From Cereibacter_A azotoformans (GTDB lineage: Bacteria > Pseudomonadota > Alphaproteobacteria > Rhodobacterales > Rhodobacteraceae), in NCBI RefSeq assembly GCF_003050905.1, contig NZ_QAOT01000012.1: 64,000 bases of DNA, one strand, 5' to 3'. This document shows, piece by piece, positions 8,548-17,744 of this stretch. Each line of letters begins with the position of its first letter. The stretch's first letter is position 1. The notes beneath the pieces were generated by a model. The model was given only the letters and a program-made list of their open reading frames with translations. It was not told the DNA's origin and searched no databases. The translations under genes and the position numbers were made by a program.

Positions 8548-9558
8548 TCACTCGAAGGTCAGGCTGCCGTCGGCGGGCAGCCACTGCGGATCGAAATAGA
8601 GCGCGGCATCGGGCGCGTTCTGGAACTCATAGACGGATTTCGTCTGCTCGATGGCGCGCGCCATCCGGTCCGGGTCGATGTTGCCCATGCCGTTGGCCTT
8701 CACCCAGTCGGTCACGACATTGTCCGCGATCGACATCTGCAGCCGGCGCTCTTCCAGCGCGGCATCGGCCGCCGGGTTGCGCTGGATCAGCGCGGCGATG
8801 GCGGCCTCGGGATCGGCGACGCTGTCCTTCCAGCCCTTGGCCACGGCGCGCAGGAAGCCGGTCACCGCCTCGGGATTGGCCTCGGCGAAGTCGGTGTTGA
8901 CGATGATCGCATTGCCATAGAGCGCCACGCCATGATCAGCCATCAGCAGGGTCGAGATGTCGTCCTCGGGCACGCCCAGCCGGATCAGGTTGAGCGTGGA
9001 CGAGAAGGAGAAGCCCGTCACCGCATCGACCTGACCCTCGGCCAGCATCGGCTCGCGCGTGGGGAAGCCCACCGGCTCGACCGTGATGGCGGCCATGTCG
9101 AGACCGTTCTCGGCGGCAAAGATCGGGAACTGCGCCCAGGCGCCATCGGGCGGCGGCGCGCCGAGCTTGCGGCCCTCGAGATCCTTCGGCGCCTCGATCC
9201 CCTGCGACTTTCGCCCCACCACCGCGAAGGGGGGCTTGTCATAGATCATCATGGCGGCGATCACCGGCGCGCCGGGGTTCTGGTCGAGGAACTTCATCAG
9301 GCTGTTGATGTCGGCAAACCCCACCGGAAAGGCGCCGGTCGCGACCTTCGGAATGGCGTCGAGCGAACCCGCCCCCTCGGAGATCTGCACCGAGAGATCC
9401 TCGGCGGCGAAATGGCCTTCGTCGAGGGCCACGAAGTAGGGCGCCGCGGGGCCCTCGAACTTCCAGTCGAGCGCGAAGGGCATCGCGGTCTCGGCCCCGG
9501 CCGTGGCGGCAGTGACGGTAAGGGCCGCGGCAAGGGCGGCGGCGGAGGCGCGGAACAT
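8548..9558 (-). CDS. ABC transporter substrate-binding protein, NMT1/THI5-like
   Basis: A 336-residue periplasmic protein with a clear signal peptide (alanine-rich, cleavage near AGA-ET at about residue 22). The mature part has the NMT1/THI5/SsuA fold: 'LDWKFEGPAAPYFVALDEGHF' like HMP, taurine and nitrate receptors, then a GAGSLDAIPKV ligand loop. The start is taken as the ATG at 9558 with AGGAG 6 nt upstream; a GTG sits directly before it. First gene of the importer operon. The ligand cannot be fixed from sequence. Confidence 0.88.
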   Translation of the reverse strand: MFRASAAALAAALTVTAATAGAETAMPFALDWKFEGPAAPYFVALDEGHFAAEDLSVQISEGAGSLDAIPKVATGAFPVGFADINSLMKFLDQNPGAPVIAAMMIYDKPPFAVVGRKSQGIEAPKDLEGRKLGAPPPDGAWAQFPIFAAENGLDMAAITVEPVGFPTREPMLAEGQVDAVTGFSFSSTLNLIRLGVPEDDISTLLMADHGVALYGNAIIVNTDFAEANPEAVTGFLRAVAKGWKDSVADPEAAIAALIQRNPAADAALEERRLQMSIADNVVTDWVKANGMGNIDPDRMARAIEQTKSVYEFQNAPDAALYFDPQWLPADGSLTFE

Positions 9559-9708
9559 CACTCTCTCCTCATGCGCGAAATCACAAGCGAAGCTGCCCTC
9601 CTGTGGCGCAGGTGCAAGGCGGGCACCCGTCCGGCGGACAGCACATGGCCCAAGGTGCCCAAAAAGACTGCAGATGTCGATGGTTTGCCTGCACGGCGGG
9701 CGGCTTGT

Positions 9709-10488
9709 TCAGGAGGTGCGACGGATCAGCGCCTCGGCCGCCACCGGATTCGCTGCCTTGAAGCCGGAGATCACATAGAGAAAGACCTCGCACGGGCGCG
9801 AGCCGGTCTGCGCGAGGCGAGAGAGGCCTTCGGGCGCACGACCGGCCTCGAGGCTGCGGGCGCGCTCGGCCCAGCGGTCGAGCAGGTCGGGCGGGTAGCC
9901 CTCGGGCTCTCCCTCGCGGGTGCCCATGAGGCGCAGATAGGCAAAGTCGGCGGTCTGGTCCGCGATCTGGGGGTGCTCGCTGTCGCCCGCCAGGACCACC
10001 GCCACGCCCCTTTCGGCGGCCATCTCGACAAAGGCGGGATCGCGGAAGCTGTCGTGCCGGACCTCGACGGCATGGCGCAGGCGCCGGCCCCGATGCTCGG
10101 GCGGCAGCAGGGCGAGGAAGGCCGCGAAATCCTGCCGGTCGAAGGCCTTGGTGGGAAGGAACTGCCAGTTGATCGGCCCGAGCTTGTCGCCCAGCCGCAG
10201 GAGGCCGCTGTCGAGGAACCGGGAGACCGACTCGCCCGCCTCGGCAAGACGTTTGCGGTTGGTGGCAAAGCGCGGGGCCTTCAGCGCGAAGATGAAATCT
10301 TCGGGCACCTCGTCGTGCCAGCGCGCGAAGCTGTCGGGCTTCTGCGAGCGGTAGTAGGTGCCGTTGATCTCGATGGTGGTAAGGCGGCGCGCGGCGTGCT
10401 CCAGCTCGCGCTTTTGCGGAAGGCCCGCGGGATAGAAGCTGCCCCTCCACGGCGGGTAAACCCAGCCGCCGATGCCTGCGCGGATCAT
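9709..10488 (-). CDS. DUF72-family protein
   Basis: A 259-residue TIM-barrel protein of the DUF72 (YecE-like) family: GIGGWVYPPWRGSFYPAGLPQKREL at the start, EINGTYYR around residue 40, and conserved AVEVRHDSF and FAYLRLMGTRE blocks. The biochemical function of the family is unknown; members often sit near DNA-repair or stress genes. The start at 10488 is preceded by GGAGG at a 10-nt spacing; the frame is open to 10758, but that extension is low-complexity. No EcfG-type motif is visible directly upstream. Confidence 0.9.
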   Translation of the reverse strand: MIRAGIGGWVYPPWRGSFYPAGLPQKRELEHAARRLTTIEINGTYYRSQKPDSFARWHDEVPEDFIFALKAPRFATNRKRLAEAGESVSRFLDSGLLRLGDKLGPINWQFLPTKAFDRQDFAAFLALLPPEHRGRRLRHAVEVRHDSFRDPAFVEMAAERGVAVVLAGDSEHPQIADQTADFAYLRLMGTREGEPEGYPPDLLDRWAERARSLEAGRAPEGLSRLAQTGSRPCEVFLYVISGFKAANPVAAEALIRRTS

Positions 10489-10618
10489 CTGTCGCTTGCC
10501 TCCGAAGGATGGCGGCTCGTGCTGGGGCAGGGGTTGGGCCCGCGCAGCGTGGCCGGGATGCGGCACGGATGCGAACGGGCGCAGAGCGATCCGCGCCCGC
10601 GCGCCCGTCCCTGCCGCC

Positions 10619-10900
10619 TCACTTGCGGTCGGGGTCGTGCGTGTGGTGGCGATCCTTCTCGCCGCCTCCGCCCGACACCTTGCTGTGGTGGCGCTCGTCG
10701 CTGTCGGCGGGCGGCTTCGTGACCTCCGGCGGCTCCTTGGCGTTTTCGTGCGCGGCACCGGGGCTGCCGTGCCTGCCGCGCTTGTCGCGGTTGGACAGCA
10801 CCGAGTTCGCCGGGATCTCGGTCATGTCGGCCTCGGCTCCTGCGCCGTCGCCCTTGCCCTGCACGCCCTGACCGAAGTGCTTCTTGTCCGCATGTGCCAT
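10619..10900 (-). CDS. Small His/Lys-rich hydrophilic protein, function unknown
   Basis: A 93-residue soluble protein, very rich in charged residues, Gly and His, ending in a histidine-dense tail (DERHHSKV...DRHHTHDPD). It has no hydrophobic core, so it may be intrinsically disordered and metal- or nucleic-acid-binding; that is a guess. GAGGAA lies just before the ATG. A GGAAC-N16-GGTT promoter sits about 40 nt upstream, which puts it with the stress genes of this region. I do not recognise a named family. Confidence 0.7.
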   Translation of the reverse strand: MAHADKKHFGQGVQGKGDGAGAEADMTEIPANSVLSNRDKRGRHGSPGAAHENAKEPPEVTKPPADSDERHHSKVSGGGGEKDRHHTHDPDRK

Positions 10901-10942
10901 AGGTTCCTCACTTCGGCGCCGTTCCGGGCGCCGTCAGAGCGA

Positions 10943-10967
10943 AACCGGGGGCACGGGCCGATGTTCC
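10943..10967 (-). promoter_or_regulatory. EcfG-type promoter for the 93-residue protein
   Basis: Minus strand GGAAC, 16 nt, GGTT, about 43 nt before the ATG at 10900. Confidence 0.55.
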
Positions 10968-10996
10968 CGGCGACCCCAGCCCTGCCTCCGTGGCGG

Positions 10997-12643
10997 TCAG
11001 ACCTCGAACCGGACCCAGCGGAGGCCGTAGCCCTCGAGTTCGACCGTCAGTTCGGTCTTCTTCACCGAGATCTTGCCGCTGCCGAGGATCGGGCGGAGCG
11101 TGCCGATCGAGTCGATGTCGGAGAGGGAACAGGTCACGGTCTGCTCCTGGCTGCCCAGGTTCGCGAGCGCGATCAGTGTCCGATCCTGCCAGTCATGGCG
11201 GATGGCGAAGACGGGGGCCTCGGCCATCGGCAGGACGGCATGGGTGCCGAAGGCGATCTCGGGACATTCCCGCCGCCGCCGCATGAGCTGCTCCATGAAC
11301 TTGAAGAACGAATCCGGCCGGTCCTGCTGCTCGGCGACGTTGACGCGGGCAGGGGACCAGCGGCCCTCGGACACCACCGGGCGCAACAGCCTGTCGGCCG
11401 GCGCGGGCGAGAAGCCGCCGTTGTGCCCGCTCTCCCACTGCATCGGCGCCCGCACCGCGAGACGACCGGGGATGTCGAGGTTCTCGGCCATGCCGATCTC
11501 TTCCCCGTAGAAGAGCACCGGCGCCCCCGGCATCGAGGTCATCAGCGCATAGGCCATCCGCATCCGCGCCTCGTTACCCTTGAGCATCGTCGGCATCCGC
11601 CGGCGCAGCCCGCGCCCGAAGAGCTGCATGTCGGGATCCGGCCCGAAGCTGGCAAAGACCTCCTGACGCTCGGCCTCGGTCAGCTTGTCGAGCGACCATT
11701 CGTCATGGTTGCGCAGGAAATGCGCCCAGCCGTCATCCGGCGCCAGCTCGGGCATGTGGCGCAGCCCGTGCACGATCGGCCCCGCATCTTCGCGCGCCAG
11801 CGCCAGCGCCATGGCCTGATTGAGGTTGAAGTCGAGACACATGTGCAGCTCGTCGCCGTCCTCGTCGCCGAAGAAGCGCCGCACGTCGGGATAGTCGAGG
11901 TTCACCTCGCCCAGCAGCACCGCCTCGCCTGAGCGCCGGTTGATGAAGGCGCGCAGGTCGCGCAGCCAGCGGTGGGGCGCAAAGCCCTTGTCCTCGGTGG
12001 ACATCTGCTCGAGCAGGAAGGGCACGGCGTCCACCCGAAATCCCGACAGGCCGAGCTGCAGCCAGAAGCCGACGATGCGGCGGATCTCGTCCCGCACCGC
12101 GGGGTTCTCGACATTGAGGTCGGGCTGGTGGCTGTAGAAGCGGTGCAGGTAGTATTTCCGGGCCTTCGGGTCCCAGCTCCAGCTGCTGTCTTCCTCGCCC
12201 GGGAAGATCAGCGACGAGGCGTCCTCCTCGGGCTTCTCGTCGCGCCAGACATACCAGTCGTGGTAGGGCGAGGCCGGATCCGAGCGCGCCGCCTGAAACC
12301 AGGGATGCTCGCGCGAGGTGTGGTTCACGACAAGGTCGGCGATGACTCGCATCCCGCGATCCCGTGCGCTCCGAAGAAACTCCACGAGATCGCCCATCGT
12401 GCCGAGCCGCGGATCGACGGCGTAATAGTCGGTCACATCGTAGCCGTCGTCGTGGTTGGGGCTCGGGTAGAAGGGCATCAGCCAGATACAGCTCACGCCA
12501 AGGCGGTCCAGATGGTCGAGCCGCCGGGTCAAGCCGGCAAAGTCGCCGACTCCGTCACCGTTGCTGTCCTGGAATGTCTCGACATCAAGGCAGTAGAAGA
12601 CCGCGTTCTTCCACCAGACATCACTCGTGCGGCTGATATCCAT
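10997..12643 (-). CDS. GH13 alpha-amylase-family enzyme, trehalose-synthase-like
   Basis: A 548-residue (beta/alpha)8 glycosidase. The start 'WWKNAVFYCLDVETFQDSNG' and the overall layout fit the TreS-like branch of GH13, which interconverts maltose and trehalose. Catalytic residues are visible: the nucleophile Asp in GFRVDAVPF, the acid/base Glu in VLLGEVN, and the stabiliser Asp in FLRNHDEW. A C-terminal beta domain follows. There is no maltokinase fusion. The promoter upstream is GGAAC-N17-CGTT, agreeing with trehalose as a stress solute. Activity as an alpha-glucosidase or sucrose-active GH13 is possible. Confidence 0.85.
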   Translation of the reverse strand: MDISRTSDVWWKNAVFYCLDVETFQDSNGDGVGDFAGLTRRLDHLDRLGVSCIWLMPFYPSPNHDDGYDVTDYYAVDPRLGTMGDLVEFLRSARDRGMRVIADLVVNHTSREHPWFQAARSDPASPYHDWYVWRDEKPEEDASSLIFPGEEDSSWSWDPKARKYYLHRFYSHQPDLNVENPAVRDEIRRIVGFWLQLGLSGFRVDAVPFLLEQMSTEDKGFAPHRWLRDLRAFINRRSGEAVLLGEVNLDYPDVRRFFGDEDGDELHMCLDFNLNQAMALALAREDAGPIVHGLRHMPELAPDDGWAHFLRNHDEWSLDKLTEAERQEVFASFGPDPDMQLFGRGLRRRMPTMLKGNEARMRMAYALMTSMPGAPVLFYGEEIGMAENLDIPGRLAVRAPMQWESGHNGGFSPAPADRLLRPVVSEGRWSPARVNVAEQQDRPDSFFKFMEQLMRRRRECPEIAFGTHAVLPMAEAPVFAIRHDWQDRTLIALANLGSQEQTVTCSLSDIDSIGTLRPILGSGKISVKKTELTVELEGYGLRWVRFEV

Positions 12644-12693
12644 CCTCAGCCTGCCCGAACACGCATGAAAACCTCCGCTTCTTTACGGAAGAG

Positions 12694-12719
12694 AACGCGG
12701 GCCGCGCGCAGGAGGTTCC
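12694..12719 (-). promoter_or_regulatory. EcfG-type promoter for the GH13 gene
   Basis: Minus strand GGAAC, 17 nt, CGTT: both hexamer halves match the EcfG consensus. It lies about 50 nt before the ATG at 12643, between the gene and tRNA-Lys. Confidence 0.6.
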
Positions 12720-12748
12720 CGGCAACCCTCAGACTGTTCTGGAAGAAA

Positions 12749-12823
12749 TGGTGAGCGGGGTGGGTATCGAACCCACGACCAGCTGATTAAAAGTCAGCTG
12801 CTCTACCACTGAGCTACCCGCCC
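12749..12823 (-). tRNA. tRNA-Lys (anticodon UUU)
   Basis: The full cloverleaf can be drawn on the minus strand: 7-bp acceptor stem GGGCGGG/CCCGCTC with one wobble pair, D arm from TAGCTCAGT, anticodon loop CTTTTAA with TTT as anticodon, T arm GTGGG-TTCGATA-CCCAC, and encoded CCA at the 3' end. Confidence 0.95.
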
Positions 12824-12966
12824 TCACCATGTCGGAAGCGGCGGTACGACCGTCGTTCCTGACTGCGCCGCTCTCTACGCAACCGGCTCCGGGGGGTCAA
12901 GGGCCAATCGTGAAGAAAGATCGCCCGCTCTGGCAAAAAGATCCCGAGGGGCGTATAGGGTGCGGC

Positions 12967-13803
12967 ATGATGGACATGGGCGCTACCTCTGGCCTCGGCT
13001 TCATGAAGATGCATGGGGCGGGCAATGATTTCGTGGTGATCGACTCGCGCGGGCGCGGGGCGGTCATGTCGGCTGGCCTTGCGCGGGCGCTGGGCGACCG
13101 GCACCGCGGCGTGGGGTTCGACCAGTTGGCCGAGATCCGCGACCATGAGGGCGCGGATTTCGCGCTGGACTTCTGGAACTCGGACGGGTCCCGCGCAGGC
13201 GCCTGCGGCAACGCGACCCGCTGTGTCTGCGATTACATCATGCGGGATCTGGGCCGGGACGCGGTGGCACTGGTCACCGCGCGCGGCCGTCTGCACGCGG
13301 TGCGCCGGACGGACGGGCTGGTGTCGGTGAACATGGGGGCGCCGCAGCTGCTGTGGTCCGAGATCCCGCTTGCCCGCGAGGTCGTCCCCGACAGCCTGCC
13401 TCTGGCCGGCGCACCGGCGGCGGTGGGGATGGGCAATCCGCATTGCGTCTTCTTTGTCGAAGATGCCGAGGCGGTCGATCTTGCGGGGCAGGGGGCGGCG
13501 GTCGAGACCGATCCGCTCTTCCCCGAACGGACGAACGTGGAGTTTGCGAGCCTCATCGGGCCGGACCGGTTGCGGCTGCGCGTCTGGGAGCGCGGGGCAG
13601 GCATCACGCTGGCCTGCGGCTCGGGGGCCTGCGCGACGGCGGTGGCCGCGGCCCGGCGCGGCCTGACGGGACGGCAGGTGGTGCTCGAGATGGACGGCGG
13701 CCCGCTCGAGGTGGACTGGCGCGAGGATGGCGTCTGGCTTTCGGGCCCCGTCGCCCATGTCTTCGAGGGGCGGCTCTCGCCCGCGATGATGGCGCTGGCA
13801 TGA
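12967..13803 (+). CDS. dapF: Diaminopimelate epimerase
   Basis: A 278-residue cofactor-free racemase turning LL- into meso-diaminopimelate for lysine and peptidoglycan. The two catalytic cysteines are visible: Cys80 in NSDGSRAGACGN and Cys217 in ITLACGSGACA. The frame is open from 12829, but the family start (GLGFMKMHGAGNDF) fits the ATG at 12967 or the next one, 3 nt on. It leads a six-gene same-strand cluster; its stop overlaps mtaB (ATGA). Confidence 0.96.
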   Translation: MMDMGATSGLGFMKMHGAGNDFVVIDSRGRGAVMSAGLARALGDRHRGVGFDQLAEIRDHEGADFALDFWNSDGSRAGACGNATRCVCDYIMRDLGRDAVALVTARGRLHAVRRTDGLVSVNMGAPQLLWSEIPLAREVVPDSLPLAGAPAAVGMGNPHCVFFVEDAEAVDLAGQGAAVETDPLFPERTNVEFASLIGPDRLRLRVWERGAGITLACGSGACATAVAAARRGLTGRQVVLEMDGGPLEVDWREDGVWLSGPVAHVFEGRLSPAMMALA

Positions 13804-15077
13804 GCGCGCCGGTCTTCTCCACGCTGGGCTGCCGGCTCAACGCCTATGAGACCGAGGCGATGAAGGAGCTGGCCTCGGCCGCCGGCGTGGACAACGCCGT
13901 GGTGGTCAACACCTGCGCCGTGACCGCCGAGGCCGTGCGCAAGGCCAAGCAGGAGATCCGCCGCCTGCGTCGCGAGAATCCGGGCGCCACGATCATCGTC
14001 ACCGGCTGCGCCGCGCAGACCGAGCCTGCGACCTTCTCGGCCATGCCCGAGGTCGACCGGGTGATCGGCAACACCGAGAAGATGCAGGCCTCGACCTGGG
14101 CTGCGATGGCGCCCGACCTGATCGGCGAGACCGAGCGGGTGCAGGTGGACGACATCCTGTCGGTGCGCGAGACGGCCGGCCACCTGATCGACGGCTTCGG
14201 CCGCCACCGCGCCTATGTGCAGGTCCAGAACGGCTGCGATCACCGCTGCACCTTCTGCATCATCCCCTACGGGCGGGGCAATTCGCGATCCGTCCCCGCC
14301 GGGGTGGTGGTCGAGCAGATCCGCCGGCTGGTGGACCGCGGCTTTGCCGAGGTGGTCCTGACCGGGGTGGATCTGACCTCGTGGGGTGCCGACCTGCCGG
14401 CGCAGCCCCGCTTGGGCGATCTGGTGATGCGTATCCTTCGGCTGGTGCCGGATCTGGCGCGGCTCAGGATCTCCTCGATCGATTCGATCGAGGCGGACGA
14501 GGCGCTGATGGGCGCCATCGCGACCGAGCCGCGGCTGATGCCGCATCTGCATCTCAGCCTCCAGCATGGCGACGACCTGATCCTGAAGCGGATGAAGCGC
14601 CGCCACCTGCGCGACGACGCCATCCGCTTCTGCGAGGAGGCGCGGCGGCTGCGCCCCGACATCGTCTTCGGCGCCGACATCATCGCGGGCTTCCCGACCG
14701 AAAGCGAGCAGGCGTTCGAAAACTCGCTGAAGCTGGTCGGGGAGTGCGGGCTGACCTTCCTGCATGTGTTTCCGTTCTCGCCGCGCACGGGCACGCCCGC
14801 GGCGCGGATGCCGCAGCTGGCCGGTCCCCTGATCCGCGAGCGGGCGGCGCGGCTGCGCGAGGCTGGTGACGCGCGGCTTCTGGCGCATCTTGAGGCGCAG
14901 CGCGGCCTTTCCCATCGCGTGCTGACCGAGGGCCCGCGCATGGGGCGCACCGAGCAGTTCACCGAGGTCGCCTTTGCCGCCGACCTGCCCGAAGGACGGA
15001 TCATTTCCGCCACCGTCACCGGCCATGCCGAGGGCCGCCTGACCGCCACGGTTGCCGAGGCCGGTCTCGCGGCGTAA
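13800..15077 (+). CDS. mtaB: tRNA t6A37 methylthiotransferase
   Basis: A 425-residue radical-SAM enzyme that adds a methylthio group to t6A37 in tRNAs for ANN codons. The N-terminal UPF0004 domain (STLGCRLNAYE, with further Cys in NTCAVT and TGCAAQ) carries one Fe-S cluster. The radical-SAM CxxxCxxC is CDHRCTFC. A C-terminal TRAM-like stretch follows. The TLGCRLN start and the missing MiaB-type patterns favour MtaB over MiaB or RimO. It overlaps dapF by 4 nt. Confidence 0.93.
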   Translation: MSAPVFSTLGCRLNAYETEAMKELASAAGVDNAVVVNTCAVTAEAVRKAKQEIRRLRRENPGATIIVTGCAAQTEPATFSAMPEVDRVIGNTEKMQASTWAAMAPDLIGETERVQVDDILSVRETAGHLIDGFGRHRAYVQVQNGCDHRCTFCIIPYGRGNSRSVPAGVVVEQIRRLVDRGFAEVVLTGVDLTSWGADLPAQPRLGDLVMRILRLVPDLARLRISSIDSIEADEALMGAIATEPRLMPHLHLSLQHGDDLILKRMKRRHLRDDAIRFCEEARRLRPDIVFGADIIAGFPTESEQAFENSLKLVGECGLTFLHVFPFSPRTGTPAARMPQLAGPLIRERAARLREAGDARLLAHLEAQRGLSHRVLTEGPRMGRTEQFTEVAFAADLPEGRIISATVTGHAEGRLTATVAEAGLAA

Positions 15078-15107
15078 AACCCGGCCATTCCAGTGAAAGG
15101 CCCTTCC

Positions 15108-16628
15108 ATGACCGCACCGAAACCCGTCGTTCTCTGCATCCTCGACGGCTGGGGTCTGCGTGCCGAGCGCGAGGCGAACGCCGTGGCGCTGGCCAATACC
15201 CCGACCTTCGACCGGCTGATGGCGACCTGCCCCAATGCGACGCTGATCACCCACGGCCCCGACGTGGGCCTGCCGCGCGGGCAGATGGGCAATTCCGAGG
15301 TGGGGCATACCAACATCGGCGCGGGCCGGGTGGTAGCGATGGATCTCGGCGCCATCGACCTCGCCATCGAGGAGGGCACCTTCGCGCGGAACCCGGCGCT
15401 CTGCGACTTCATCGCAAAGGTGAAGGCCAAGGGCGGCACGGCGCATCTGATGGGCGTCGTCTCGGACGGCGGGGTGCATGGCCACATCCAGCACCTGATC
15501 GCCGCGGTCGAGGTGATCGCGGCCTCGGGCGTGCCGGTGGTGATCCATGCGATCACCGACGGCCGCGACGTCGCGCCGACCTCGGCGGGCGGTTTCGTGC
15601 AGCAGCTGGCCGAGGCGCTGCCTGCGGGGGCCAGCATCGGCACGGTGATCGGACGCTACTGGGCGATGGACCGCGACAAGCGGTGGGACCGGGTCAAGCG
15701 GGCCTCGGATGCGATGCTGCACGGGCAGGGCGAGCGGGCGGCGGACGCCGTGGCCGCCGTGGCGGCGGCGCTGGCCCGCGGCGAGACCGACGAGTTCATC
15801 GCGCCGACCGTGATCGGCAGCTATACCGGCGCCATGGACGGCGACGGCTTCTTCTGCCTCAACTTCCGGGCCGACCGCGCGCGCGAGATCCTTGCCGGCC
15901 TCGCCCAGCCCGGGTTCGACGCCTACGACACCGGCCGGCGCCCGGACTGGTCGGGCTTCCTCGGGATGGTGGACTATTCCACCGAGCACGACCGCTTCAT
16001 GACCACCGCCTATCCCAAGCAGGTGATCCGCAACACGCTGGGCGAATGGGTGGCCAGCCACGGGCTGCGCCAGTTCCGCATCGCCGAGACCGAGAAATAC
16101 CCCCATGTCACCTTCTTCCTGAACGGCGGCAAGGAGGTGCCCGAGGCGGGCGAGGACCGCTACATGGCCAATTCGCCCAAGGTCGCGACCTATGACCTCA
16201 AGCCCGAGATGTCGGCCCCGGATGTCAGCGACCATCTCGTGCAGGCGATCGGCGAGGGCTATGACCTGATCGTGGTGAACTACGCCAACCCCGACATGGT
16301 GGGCCATACCGGCGATCTGAGGGCCGCCATGGCCGCCTGCGAGGAGGTGGACCGCGGGCTCGGCCGTGCGGTCGAGGCGGTGTGCCAAGCGGGCGGGGCG
16401 ATGATCGTGACCGCCGACCACGGCAACTGCGAAACGATGATCGATCCCGAGACCGGCGGGCCGCACACGGCGCATACGACGAACCCGGTGCCGGTGATCC
16501 TCGTCGGCGGGCCGGCGGGGGCGCGGCTGCGCGCCGGTCGGCTGGCCGATCTGGCCCCGACGCTGCTTGAGCTGATGGGCCTGCCGCAGCCCGAGGAGAT
16601 GACCGGCCGGAGCCTGATCGAGGCATGA
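15108..16628 (+). CDS. gpmI: Cofactor-independent phosphoglycerate mutase
   Basis: A 506-residue, two-Mn alkaline-phosphatase-fold enzyme interconverting 3- and 2-phosphoglycerate. Metal site DGWG (about residue 13), phosphoserine Ser63 in RGQMGNSEVGH, and late metal ligands in NPDMVGHTG and TADHGN are all visible. The ATG at 15108 has AAAGG 7 nt upstream; a GTG five codons earlier is less likely. Its stop overlaps the envC-like gene (ATGA). Confidence 0.97.
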   Translation: MTAPKPVVLCILDGWGLRAEREANAVALANTPTFDRLMATCPNATLITHGPDVGLPRGQMGNSEVGHTNIGAGRVVAMDLGAIDLAIEEGTFARNPALCDFIAKVKAKGGTAHLMGVVSDGGVHGHIQHLIAAVEVIAASGVPVVIHAITDGRDVAPTSAGGFVQQLAEALPAGASIGTVIGRYWAMDRDKRWDRVKRASDAMLHGQGERAADAVAAVAAALARGETDEFIAPTVIGSYTGAMDGDGFFCLNFRADRAREILAGLAQPGFDAYDTGRRPDWSGFLGMVDYSTEHDRFMTTAYPKQVIRNTLGEWVASHGLRQFRIAETEKYPHVTFFLNGGKEVPEAGEDRYMANSPKVATYDLKPEMSAPDVSDHLVQAIGEGYDLIVVNYANPDMVGHTGDLRAAMAACEEVDRGLGRAVEAVCQAGGAMIVTADHGNCETMIDPETGGPHTAHTTNPVPVILVGGPAGARLRAGRLADLAPTLLELMGLPQPEEMTGRSLIEA

Positions 16629-17737
16629 TCCGCGCGCTCGTCCTTGCGCTGGGCCTTCTCGCCACGCCGGCCTCGGCCGTGACCGTGGCGCAGGAGGCAG
16701 CGCAGGCGGCGCGCGATCTTCAGGCCGCGGTCACGGCGCTGCAACAGGCGCAGGGCGCGCGCGACCGGGTGGCCGCGCTGACCACCACGATCCGCGCCTA
16801 CGAGCGCGGTCTGGCGGCCCTGCGCGAGAATCTGCGTCAGGCGGCCATCCGCGAGTCGGTGCTCGAGATGCTGCTCGAGGCCAAGCGCGACGAGATCTCG
16901 CAGCTTCTGGGCGTGCTCGCGCGGATGGATGCGCGTCCGGGGCCCTTGCTGCTGATGCATCCTGCGGGGCCGCTGGGCACCGCGCGGTCGGGCATGATCC
17001 TGTCGGACGTGACGCCCGCGCTGCTGGCCCAGGCCGAGTCGCTGCGCCAGCAGGTGCGCGAGATGCGCGACCTGCGCGAGTTGCAGACCGCAGCCGGAAA
17101 GACGCTGGCCGAGGGGCTCGCGGTCGCGCAGGAGGCGCGGACGGAGCTGAGCAAGGCCATCTCGGATCGGGTGGATCTGCCGACGCGCTTCACCGAGGAT
17201 CCCGAGGTGCTGAGGGGGCTGCTGGAAAGCGCCGACACGCTCGACGCCTTCGCGGGCGGGCTGGCCACCGGCGATCCCGATGCCGCCGCGCGCGATTTCG
17301 AGGGCGCGCGGGGCCGCCTGCCGCTGCCGGTGCTGGGCACGATCCTGCGCCGGGCCAACGAGGCCGATGCGGCCGGGGTCCGCCGGCCCGGCATCCTGAT
17401 CGCCGCGCGGCCGCAGGCGCTGGTGACCGCCCCCTGGCCGGCCACGATCCGCTACCGCGGACCGCTTCTCGACTACGGAAATGTGATGATTCTCGAGCCC
17501 GGCGCCGGTTATCTGCTGGTGTTGGCCGGACTGGGCACCGTCTATGGTGACACGGGCGAGGTCGTCGCCGCAGGGGCGCCGCTGGGGCTGATGGGGGGCG
17601 AGCCGCGCGCGACCGATCCCGCCGCAACCGGCGGGTCGGGCGCTGGCGCTCGGGATACGGAAACGCTTTACTTGGAACTGAGACAAGGGGCCGAGCCGGT
17701 CGATCCGGCGGACTGGTTCGAGGCAAACGGGGAATAG
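16625..17737 (+). CDS. EnvC-like murein hydrolase activator (coiled coil plus LytM fold)
   Basis: A 370-residue exported protein. A signal peptide (residues 1-18) precedes a long coiled coil rich in Ala, Glu and Arg (about residues 20-190), then a LytM/M23 fold from about residue 250. The Zn-binding HxH of active M23 enzymes is missing: RGPLLDYGNVMILE has Asp where active enzymes have His. As in EnvC, it should activate amidases at the septum rather than cut itself. The next gene encodes CtpA, a frequent neighbour in alphaproteobacteria. Confidence 0.85.
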   Translation: MIRALVLALGLLATPASAVTVAQEAAQAARDLQAAVTALQQAQGARDRVAALTTTIRAYERGLAALRENLRQAAIRESVLEMLLEAKRDEISQLLGVLARMDARPGPLLLMHPAGPLGTARSGMILSDVTPALLAQAESLRQQVREMRDLRELQTAAGKTLAEGLAVAQEARTELSKAISDRVDLPTRFTEDPEVLRGLLESADTLDAFAGGLATGDPDAAARDFEGARGRLPLPVLGTILRRANEADAAGVRRPGILIAARPQALVTAPWPATIRYRGPLLDYGNVMILEPGAGYLLVLAGLGTVYGDTGEVVAAGAPLGLMGGEPRATDPAATGGSGAGARDTETLYLELRQGAEPVDPADWFEANGE

Positions 17738-17744
17738 GACCGGC

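Noticed and set aside
13233..16475. Minus-strand frame opposite dapF-mtaB-gpmI
   Set aside because: Antisense shadow of three well-supported enzymes.
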